A DNA stretch of 27,111 nt from Bacteroidota bacterium (GTDB taxonomy: Bacteria > Bacteroidota > Bacteroidia > UBA7662): the NCBI GenBank assembly GCA_016868875.1, contig VGFN01000007.1:1-27111 (forward strand), read 5' to 3'. Of this stretch, positions 15,177 through 21,307 are shown piece after piece. Below the pieces are notes generated by a model. The model worked only from the letters and a program-made list of their open reading frames with translations. It did not search any database and was not told the origin of the DNA. The position numbers and the translations under genes are program-made. The number at the start of each line of letters is the position of its first letter. Position 1 is the stretch's first letter.

Positions 15177-15823
15177 AAAATTGGCTGCGGGCTTTGATGC
15201 TCCTTTTTCCTATGACCCTATCCACCGCAGAGAACCTCCACGATTTCGCTCCTGCACCTAACGAAGATTCCACCATGGACAAGCCCTGTACTTGGAAAAG
15301 AATCACCCTGGGTGCCGGTTGTTTTTGGTGTGTAGAAGCCATTTTCGAGCAAGTGGAAGGCATTCGGAATGTTCGCTCAGGATACATGGGTGGTACCCTT
15401 CGAAACCCCAGCTATCGTGAAGTTTGCACTGGTAAAACAGGACACGCTGAAGTGGTGGACATGGAATACCAGCCCAAGGTTATTGCTCTGCGTGATCTGT
15501 TGGAGATATTTTTTGGAACCCATGACCCCACAACCCTGAACAGGCAGGGAGCAGACGTCGGAACCCAGTACCGATCCGCTATTTTTTATTACGAGGAGGA
15601 ACAAGCCCGTGTCGCCCAAAAACTCATCCAAAGTTTGCAATCCGAAAAGATTTACCAAGACCCCATCGTTACCGAGGTTAAGCCCGCAACGGAGTTTTAT
15701 GTGGCAGAGAATTACCACCAAGAATATTTCAGGCTTCATGGCGAAGAACCGTATTGCCGCATGGTGGTTCGGCCCAAGGTCGAAAAATTCCAGAAGCGCT
15801 ACGCCCAGTTTCGCAAGAAATAG
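15173..15823 (+). CDS. msrA: Peptide-methionine (S)-S-oxide reductase, probably exported
   Basis: MsrA reduces methionine-S-sulfoxide in proteins with a catalytic cysteine. The product has the active-site motif GAGCFWC (C50 catalytic, C53), EAIFEQVEGIRNVRSGYMGG, FFGTHDPTTLNRQGADVGTQYRSAIF split around the middle, and ENYHQEYF. Starting at a TTG (15173) that overlaps the previous stop (TTGA) gives 216 residues with a signal peptide (KNWLRALMLLFPMTLSTA), implying a periplasmic or secreted enzyme. An ATG at 15275 would give a 182-residue cytosolic enzyme with the complete domain. I favour the TTG because a signal-like sequence in frame exactly at the overlap is unlikely by chance. Confidence 0.92.
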   Translation: MKNWLRALMLLFPMTLSTAENLHDFAPAPNEDSTMDKPCTWKRITLGAGCFWCVEAIFEQVEGIRNVRSGYMGGTLRNPSYREVCTGKTGHAEVVDMEYQPKVIALRDLLEIFFGTHDPTTLNRQGADVGTQYRSAIFYYEEEQARVAQKLIQSLQSEKIYQDPIVTEVKPATEFYVAENYHQEYFRLHGEEPYCRMVVRPKVEKFQKRYAQFRKK

Positions 15824-15837
15824 GCGAGCAAGGCAGC

Positions 15838-15857
15838 GGTAAACCTAGACGGTTACC
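15838..15857. terminator. Hairpin between the convergent msrA and dapD genes
   Basis: GGTAAACC (15838-15845) can pair with GGTTACC (15851-15857), a seven-base-pair stem with one bulged A and a TAGAC loop. It covers the dapD stop codon and lies just beyond the msrA stop, where a shared terminator would be expected. There is no T-tract on either side, so it is at best a weak or factor-assisted terminator. Confidence 0.25.
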
Positions 15858-16696
15858 TCAAATTCTCGCAGGGCGTCGTTCAGTGATGTTTTGAGATCGG
15901 TGCCCGCATGGCGTTGTCCAATGATGAGGGCACATGCCACTTGAGCGGGACCTGAAGGAAAGTTCTTGGTCATGCTGCCGGGGATGACGACGGATCTTGC
16001 AGGTACCCTCCCTTTGAGCATATGCGTTTCGGATCCGCTCACATCAAGGATGGGGGAGGACCCTGTCAGCGTAACCCCTGCGCCCAGGACCACACCTTGT
16101 TCGAGGTGTACCCCCTCCACCACAATACAGCGTGAGCCGACAAAGCAATCGTCCTCCACGATGACCGGTTTGGCTTGCACAGGTTCCAATACACCACCGA
16201 TACCAACTCCTCCACTGAGGTGTACCCTTCGACCAATCTGCGCACAAGAACCAACGGTTGCCCAGGTATCAACCATGGTGCCTGATCCAACCCGAGCCCC
16301 CACATTAATGAACGAGGGCATCACAATGCAGTCTTTTTCCACGAAGGCACTGTATCGAATAACCGCAGGAGGAACAACACGGATGCCCGAGGCGGCGAAG
16401 GAGGTTTTGATGGGTACTTTATCGTAGAAGGCCAAATCACCGGCCTCCAAAACACGGGATGAATGCGCAGGAAAGTACAAGAGAACCGCCATTTTAACCC
16501 ATTCATGAACCTCCCATTCTCCGTGGATACCCGGGGATGCGGTTCTCAAAATTCCCTGATCCAGAGCCGCCATGGTATCCTCCACCGCTTGCAGGACCTC
16601 GGGATTGGAGCGTTGTTCTAGCGAGGCCCAGGCCGACTCGATCAAGGACTGAGCTGCCTTCCAACGTTCGTCGTTCCAGGGAATTTCGTGGGTCAT
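15845..16696 (-). CDS. dapD: Tetrahydrodipicolinate N-succinyltransferase
   Basis: DapD transfers succinyl from succinyl-CoA to tetrahydrodipicolinate in the lysine/meso-diaminopimelate pathway, which feeds peptidoglycan. The 283-residue product has the family stretch KVPIKTSF, GIRVVPPAVIR, MVDTWATVGSCAQIG, VHLSGGVGIGGVLEP and repeated left-handed beta-helix hexapeptides (about residues 105-250). The ATG at 16696 is chosen because the open frame upstream to 16750 would overlap the preceding gene and adds nothing conserved. It is the last gene of a four-gene minus-strand cluster, 10 bases after the thioredoxin-like gene. Confidence 0.95.
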   Translation of the reverse strand: MTHEIPWNDERWKAAQSLIESAWASLEQRSNPEVLQAVEDTMAALDQGILRTASPGIHGEWEVHEWVKMAVLLYFPAHSSRVLEAGDLAFYDKVPIKTSFAASGIRVVPPAVIRYSAFVEKDCIVMPSFINVGARVGSGTMVDTWATVGSCAQIGRRVHLSGGVGIGGVLEPVQAKPVIVEDDCFVGSRCIVVEGVHLEQGVVLGAGVTLTGSSPILDVSGSETHMLKGRVPARSVVIPGSMTKNFPSGPAQVACALIIGQRHAGTDLKTSLNDALREFEVTV

Positions 16697-16706
16697 GTCT
16701 TTTGAA

Positions 16707-17237
16707 TTAATTGGCCTTCCACTTGATGGTGCAACCAACAGGATCCACATGCGGTATATCCACTTCCAAACCGTCCAGGGTATTTTCCACGGCGTCTTCC
16801 AGGTAAACTTTGGTCACCAAATTGGGTTGCTCCCAGCTATCATCGATTGCGCCGTGATAGACCAATTCGCGGTTGGAATTGAACAGAAAGGCTTCAGGCG
16901 TCCGCTGGGCGCCGAACAACCTTGCCACCGTTTGATCCTCGTCATGCAGGTACATGGACTCCCAGCCGAATTGTTTGGCCAAGGTTTGCATGCCTTCAAA
17001 GGAATCGATGGGGTATTTGGTGGGGTCGTTGGAATTGATGAGAAGAACCCCAAGGTTATCCTCGTAATAATGCTCAATTAATTTGGCAATACGGTCCAAA
17101 TACGCAACAACATAAGGACAATGGTTGCAAATGAACATGATCAGGATGCAGGATTTATCGCTGACATCCATGAGGGAATGGGTTTGATGATCGCAGCCGC
17201 GAAGTTCGAAATAAGGTAATTTGGTGCCGAGTTCCAT
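16707..17237 (-). CDS. Thioredoxin-like (AhpC/TSA-redoxin fold) protein with CNHC site
   Basis: The 176-residue protein has the thioredoxin fold of the peroxiredoxin/TlpA type: a beta strand SCILIMFICNHCPYVVAY carrying a CxxC-type active site (CNHC), and a cis-proline-like turn in FGAQRTPEAFLF. No signal peptide is visible, so it is probably cytoplasmic. The family is known from many bacteria as a thioredoxin family protein of undefined substrate; thiol-disulfide exchange is likely. It lies 24 bases after the MBL hydrolase and 10 before dapD. A third cysteine, C39-like alternatives, are not obvious; a late Cys is in DPVGCTIKW near the C-terminus. Confidence 0.83.
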   Translation of the reverse strand: MELGTKLPYFELRGCDHQTHSLMDVSDKSCILIMFICNHCPYVVAYLDRIAKLIEHYYEDNLGVLLINSNDPTKYPIDSFEGMQTLAKQFGWESMYLHDEDQTVARLFGAQRTPEAFLFNSNRELVYHGAIDDSWEQPNLVTKVYLEDAVENTLDGLEVDIPHVDPVGCTIKWKAN

Positions 17238-17261
17238 AGGGTTCTAAATTTTGTTCGAAAA

Positions 17262-18044
17262 TTAATCAGGAATGTCAAAGGATAATTGCAGTCCATCGTA
17301 GGCAAGGGAAACTCCAGGAGGCAGTGATTTTTGGACGGCTTCATGAAGACCCAGTTGATGAGAAATATGGGTGAGGTAGGTGAGGGGAGCCCCTATCTTC
17401 TGGGCCTGCTCCACGGCCTGTTCCAAAGTGAAATGGGAGGGATGGGCGGTATGCCTTAAGGCATTCAGAACAAGGACTTCGCAACCTTCTAACCGATGGA
17501 CCGTGGAGACCGGAATGGCATTGGCATCCGTGATGTAGGCAAAGGGCCCCACTCGAAAACCTTTGACGGGAAGGTTCATGTGCATGACGGGCAAGGGAAT
17601 TACCGGCATACCGTTCAAATCAAAAGGCTGATCGTCTATTTCGATAAGATGCAATTCCGGAATTCCGGGATATCGGGTGCCCTCAAAGGCATAGTAAAAT
17701 TCTCTTCTCAAGGCCTCTTGCACCCTGAGGTCCGCATAAATGGGCATGGGTTTCTGTTGCCGGTAATTGTATGCCCTAACGTCGTCAGTCCCGGCAATAT
17801 GATCTTTGTGAGCATGGGTGAACAGCAAGGCATCTAGGTTTTTCACCCCGGAACGTAACATTTGTTGCCGAAAGTCTGGACCCGAATCAATAACTACGGA
17901 AGCTTTGGGATGCTGAACCCAAACCGAAGAGCGTAGGCGTCGATCTTTGGGATCATCGGAATGGCATACACCGCAATCGCAGGCAATGAGGGGAACCCCT
18001 TGGGAGGTTCCTGTTCCCAAAAACTCAATCGTAAGCTTACCCAT
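17262..18044 (-). CDS. PhnP-like MBL-fold metallo-hydrolase
   Basis: The 260-residue protein is a metallo-beta-lactamase-fold hydrolase, of the group that includes PhnP (a cyclic phosphate phosphodiesterase) and RNase Z relatives. Metal ligands seen: THAHKDH (H77, H79, D81, H82), VMHMN, ITDAN and LTHISH. An N-terminal CDCGVC (C22, C24, C27) matches the structural zinc site of PhnP. The start LTIEFLGTGTSQGVP is typical. No phn genes are nearby, so a role in phosphonate breakdown is not supported; the usual Bacteroidota annotation is only MBL-fold hydrolase. It is 15 bases after the 93-residue hypothetical gene. Confidence 0.9.
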   Translation of the reverse strand: MGKLTIEFLGTGTSQGVPLIACDCGVCHSDDPKDRRLRSSVWVQHPKASVVIDSGPDFRQQMLRSGVKNLDALLFTHAHKDHIAGTDDVRAYNYRQQKPMPIYADLRVQEALRREFYYAFEGTRYPGIPELHLIEIDDQPFDLNGMPVIPLPVMHMNLPVKGFRVGPFAYITDANAIPVSTVHRLEGCEVLVLNALRHTAHPSHFTLEQAVEQAQKIGAPLTYLTHISHQLGLHEAVQKSLPPGVSLAYDGLQLSFDIPD

Positions 18045-18059
18045 GTTGCGAAATCCTTG

Positions 18060-18341
18060 CTAAGCTTCAGCCGTCTCGGAAACCTTAATTTCGACAGGTT
18101 CCGCCTCTAGCCCGGCGCCTCTTTCCTCGATAAATCGCTTTAATTCTTCAAGCGTTTCAATTTTGGCTGCAAGGGAAAAGAACTTGTTCACAATGACCAC
18201 CCCTTGCTGTTCAAAAAGGCAATAACCGGACTGAAAATTTCCTTTTTCATAACGAATTCGAAGACCGGCCACTTTGAATTCTTGTTCCAGGACCTTGAGT
18301 CGTTGGACAAGGGCGGCTTCCTTAGCGGATGTTTGGCTCAT
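18060..18341 (-). CDS. Conserved-looking 93-residue hypothetical protein
   Basis: I do not recognise a named family. The protein has an N-terminal amphipathic helix (EAALVQRLKVLEQEF), a short beta-rich centre (LRIRYEKGNFQSGYCLFEQQGVVIVNKFF in two strands; RYEKGNF and GYC stand out), a second helix (IETLEELKRFIEERG) and an acidic tail. No signal peptide or membrane segment. I have an impression of similar short proteins in other Bacteroidota with an RYEKGNF-G-C core, but cannot confirm this here. It is the first gene of the cluster with the MBL hydrolase, is preceded by a good -7 box, and is divergent from mnmA. The codon use looks like its neighbours, so it is very likely a real gene. Confidence 0.8.
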   Translation of the reverse strand: MSQTSAKEAALVQRLKVLEQEFKVAGLRIRYEKGNFQSGYCLFEQQGVVIVNKFFSLAAKIETLEELKRFIEERGAGLEAEPVEIKVSETAEA

Positions 18342-18351
18342 AGTTAATCTT

Positions 18352-18359
18352 CAAAATTA
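18352..18359 (-). promoter_or_regulatory. Candidate -7 box for the 18341-15845 operon
   Basis: On the minus strand TAATTTTG matches TAnnTTTG exactly and ends 10 bases before the ATG at 18341, so the leader would be very short. No TTTG/TTG is seen at the expected -33 distance. Together with the mnmA box this defines a compact divergent promoter region of about 66 bases. Confidence 0.4.
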
Positions 18360-18395
18360 GGGGTCAATGGGAAATGAAGACCCTGCATATGCCCG

Positions 18396-18403
18396 TAGAT
18401 TTG
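18396..18403 (+). promoter_or_regulatory. Candidate -7 box for mnmA, leaving almost no leader
   Basis: TAGATTTG matches the Bacteroidota -7 consensus TAnnTTTG and is identical to the box before the TPR gene at 6465. Only four bases separate it from the mnmA ATG at 18408. Since transcription usually starts a few bases after this box, the mRNA would begin at or near the start codon. A -33 element is not evident. Confidence 0.4.
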
Positions 18404-18407
18404 CCTC

Positions 18408-19574
18408 ATGTTGATAAATAAACCCTCTTCAAGGGTGCTTGTGGCCATGAGCGGTGGATTGGACTCCACTATGACGGCCGCTTTGATGCATGAGCAAGGA
18501 CATCAGGTCGTCGGCCTGACCATGAAGACCTGGGATTATGCGGCATCCGGGGGCAACCGCAAAGAAACCGGTTGTTGCAGCTTGGATTCCATTAACGATG
18601 CCCGGGAGGTTGCCGTTTCGCTGGGTTTTCCCCATTTCATCCTGGATATTCGGGAGAATTTTGGGGATTCTGTTATTGATTATTTTGTGGAAGAATATTT
18701 GGCTGGACGAACTCCCAATCCCTGCGTCATGTGCAATACCCATATCAAATGGGATGCGCTGCTTCAGAGGGCCGAACAATTGGACTGCGAACATTTGGCC
18801 ACCGGACATTACGCCCGTTTGTCTACCAGCGAAGATGGTAGGCGCTATGTGTTATGCGGGGATGATTTGAACAAAGACCAGTCCTATGTTCTATGGGGAT
18901 TGAGCCAAGATGCCTTGAAGAAAACCCTGTTTCCTATGGGGGCTTATACCAAGGAATCCATTCGTGCCATGGCCATGGAGCGGGGTTACCGCAGCTTGGT
19001 GAACAAGCCTGAAAGCTATGAGATATGTTTTGTCCCGGACAATGATTATCGAGGCTTCCTTAAACGCAGGGTGCCCGGTTTGGAGCAACGCGTGATGGGA
19101 GGGGACTTTGTGGATACCGAGGGTCAAAGTATTGGCCGCCATCAAGGATATCCCTTTTATACGATAGGCCAACGCAAAGGATTGGAGACGGCCTTTGGGA
19201 CCCCTAAATACGTGGTCTCCATTGATGCCGAGCGGAATTTGGTGGTACTTGGGGATTTGGAGGATTTGGACCGCACCACCATGGTTGTCCATCAATTGAA
19301 TTGGCAGAAGATCGCGAAGGTACCCGAAGAGGGCATGGATGCTGTTGTGAAAATTCGTTACAAGGATCCTGGGACACCGGCCTTTGTCAAATCGGATGGT
19401 CCTCGTGTTTTGGTTGAATTCATGGCTCCGGTCAAAGCCATTGCCCCTGGCCAATCGGCGGTGTTCTATGAAGGGGATGCTGTTCTGGGCGGTGGTTGGA
19501 TCCATTCCTCCTTGCCCATGAATCGTGAAACCACTCGTCATCCAGAAACGTTAGTGACCCCATCTATACAATGA
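18408..19574 (+). CDS. mnmA: tRNA-specific 2-thiouridylase MnmA
   Basis: MnmA adds sulfur to U34 of Lys, Glu and Gln tRNAs, adenylating the base with ATP and using cysteine-relayed sulfur. The 388-residue product has the PP-loop SGGLDS (residues 15-20), catalytic cysteines C106 (TPNPCVMCN) and C207 (YEICFVP), GHYARL, DQSYVLWGL and FYTIGQRKGL. An insertion between the P-loop and TPNPC (SGGNRKETGCCSLDSINDAREVA) marks the MnmA variant seen in Bacteroidota and some others. The ATG at 18408 is needed to keep the P-loop strand. Its stop overlaps the subtilase ATG by four bases (ATGA), so a housekeeping gene leads a surface-protein block. Confidence 0.95.
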   Translation: MLINKPSSRVLVAMSGGLDSTMTAALMHEQGHQVVGLTMKTWDYAASGGNRKETGCCSLDSINDAREVAVSLGFPHFILDIRENFGDSVIDYFVEEYLAGRTPNPCVMCNTHIKWDALLQRAEQLDCEHLATGHYARLSTSEDGRRYVLCGDDLNKDQSYVLWGLSQDALKKTLFPMGAYTKESIRAMAMERGYRSLVNKPESYEICFVPDNDYRGFLKRRVPGLEQRVMGGDFVDTEGQSIGRHQGYPFYTIGQRKGLETAFGTPKYVVSIDAERNLVVLGDLEDLDRTTMVVHQLNWQKIAKVPEEGMDAVVKIRYKDPGTPAFVKSDGPRVLVEFMAPVKAIAPGQSAVFYEGDAVLGGGWIHSSLPMNRETTRHPETLVTPSIQ

Positions 19575-21307
19575 CTATGAGAAATATGGCCTTCGATGGA
19601 TGCTCCAGAATGAAGGGATTGACCCTCCTTGCCTATCTATGTTTTAACTATTTTTTTCTGAATACTCTCTGCGCCCAAAGCGGGGACTGGTATTGGATCG
19701 CTTTTCGTTCCAAACCTGCAGGGACCTACAGCCTCAACCAACCTCAGGCCTTTCTTTCTGCTCGTTCCATTGCACGGAGGGTTCGCCAAGGAATCCCCTT
19801 GGATAGCAGTGATTTGCCTGTCTATCAGCCTTATATAGACAGTATTCAGGCAGCGGGTGGCATCGTCAAGCACCGCAGCCGTTGGCTCAACGGAGTTACC
19901 GTGAGAATCCCTAACAACGATTCGTTGATTCGCCAAAGAATTTGGAATTTTCCTTTTGTTCGACTTGCTACACCCAACGGAAGGGTCGCAGGTCCACCAG
20001 GGGCTGGGTTGCCTAAGGACAAGTTTGTGGAAGAGTTAACGGTGTCGGTAATGCAGCCTGAAATTACTAACCGAACGACCTCGGTTTACGGTTTCTCCGG
20101 AGGGCAAATACGATTGCACAAAGGAGATTATTTGCATGATCAGAATTTCAGAGGGCAGGGGATGAGGATCGCAGTTTTCGATGCAGGTTTCGTGAACATG
20201 CCCAACATGCCGGTCTTTGATTCGCTGTATTTACGCAACAGAATCGTGGATACCTATGATTTTGTGGACATGGACACCGGGGTTTATGAGTTTGACAGCC
20301 ATGGCACCTATGTTATGGGATGTTTGGCCGCCAATATTCCGGGTCAACTCATGGGCACCGCACCAGAAGCGCAGTATATGCTCTACCGAAGCGAAAACAA
20401 TGTTGGAGGTTCCGAAAATCCCATTGAAGAAGACAATTGGGTAGCCGCTGCCGAAAGAGCAGACAGCGCCGGGGCCGATGTTTTTAATTCCTCGTTAATC
20501 TACACCACCTTTGATCAACCGTCCATGAATCATCCTTGGTCGGATATGGACGGCAACACCGCTCGAATGACCATCGCTTCCGATTGGGCTGCGGCCAAAG
20601 GGATCTTGGTGGTTAATTCCGCTGGAAACTATGGGGGAGGTCCTTGGTACAAAATTGGAGCAGCGGCCGACGGTGATTCGGTATTGGCTGTCGGCGCAGT
20701 GGATACTTTGGGGCAGCGCGCGGGGTTCAGTAGCATGGGGCCTACCGCTGATGGAAGAATTAAACCCAATGTCATGTCCGTTGGAGCCGGGGCCGCTTCT
20801 TGTCAAATTCCGGGACCGGGTGTTGCGTGGATTTCGGGGACTTCTTTTTCAGGACCTATCATGGCCGGATTAGCAACCTGTTTATGGCAGGCCCTGCCTG
20901 GTCGTCGTAACATGGAAATTTTTGATTTGCTGCAGCGCTGCGCCAACAGGCAGGCTAACCCGGACACCGTCCATGGTTACGGGATACCGAATATGCAATT
21001 GGCATTGAGCTTAGCGGGGTATTCGGTGAATACGATGAACGATCAACGTCAAATTCGAATTTTTCCTCAGCCTGCATCGGTGGCTAGTCCATGTACCCTT
21101 GAATGGGAATCCGATATCCCGGTCGGTGATTACCGAATCACATGGTATTCGATGACCGGGCAAGTCATCAAGAGCCAAGAACATGTTCGTTTATACAAGG
21201 AGAGGAATTTATTGCCTTTAGAAAACAAACCAGGGGCAGGTTTGTATGGTATAGGTATCGAAGGATTATCGTACCAAGCTCGCATCCCTTGTCTCATCGT
21301 TCCCTGA
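19571..21307 (+). CDS. Secreted S8 (subtilisin-like) peptidase with T9SS-like tail
   Basis: The 578-residue product is a subtilase with all catalytic residues: D204 (AVFDAGF), H244 (DSHGTYVMG), the oxyanion N353 (NSAGNYG) and S425 (SGTSFSGP). A signal peptide ending near CAQ (residue 36) is best read from an ATG at 19610; the ATG at 19571 overlaps mnmA and adds 13 residues. After the signal comes an N-terminal propeptide-like part (about 37-190; YWIAFRSKPAGTY and ARRVRQGIPL) common to Bacteroidota subtilases. The last 85 residues (IRIFPQPA, DYRITWYSMTGQVIKS, GAGLYGIGIEG) fit a diverged type A T9SS sorting domain, implying outer-membrane export. Its stop lies within the receptor frame, so the two are translationally coupled. 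Target proteins are unknown. Confidence 0.9.
   Translation: MTMRNMAFDGCSRMKGLTLLAYLCFNYFFLNTLCAQSGDWYWIAFRSKPAGTYSLNQPQAFLSARSIARRVRQGIPLDSSDLPVYQPYIDSIQAAGGIVKHRSRWLNGVTVRIPNNDSLIRQRIWNFPFVRLATPNGRVAGPPGAGLPKDKFVEELTVSVMQPEITNRTTSVYGFSGGQIRLHKGDYLHDQNFRGQGMRIAVFDAGFVNMPNMPVFDSLYLRNRIVDTYDFVDMDTGVYEFDSHGTYVMGCLAANIPGQLMGTAPEAQYMLYRSENNVGGSENPIEEDNWVAAAERADSAGADVFNSSLIYTTFDQPSMNHPWSDMDGNTARMTIASDWAAAKGILVVNSAGNYGGGPWYKIGAAADGDSVLAVGAVDTLGQRAGFSSMGPTADGRIKPNVMSVGAGAASCQIPGPGVAWISGTSFSGPIMAGLATCLWQALPGRRNMEIFDLLQRCANRQANPDTVHGYGIPNMQLALSLAGYSVNTMNDQRQIRIFPQPASVASPCTLEWESDIPVGDYRITWYSMTGQVIKSQEHVRLYKERNLLPLENKPGAGLYGIGIEGLSYQARIPCLIVP

Noticed and set aside
18891..19541. A 216-codon open frame antisense to mnmA
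   Set aside because: MnmA in the plus frame has all catalytic motifs; the antisense frame has none and is a shadow.
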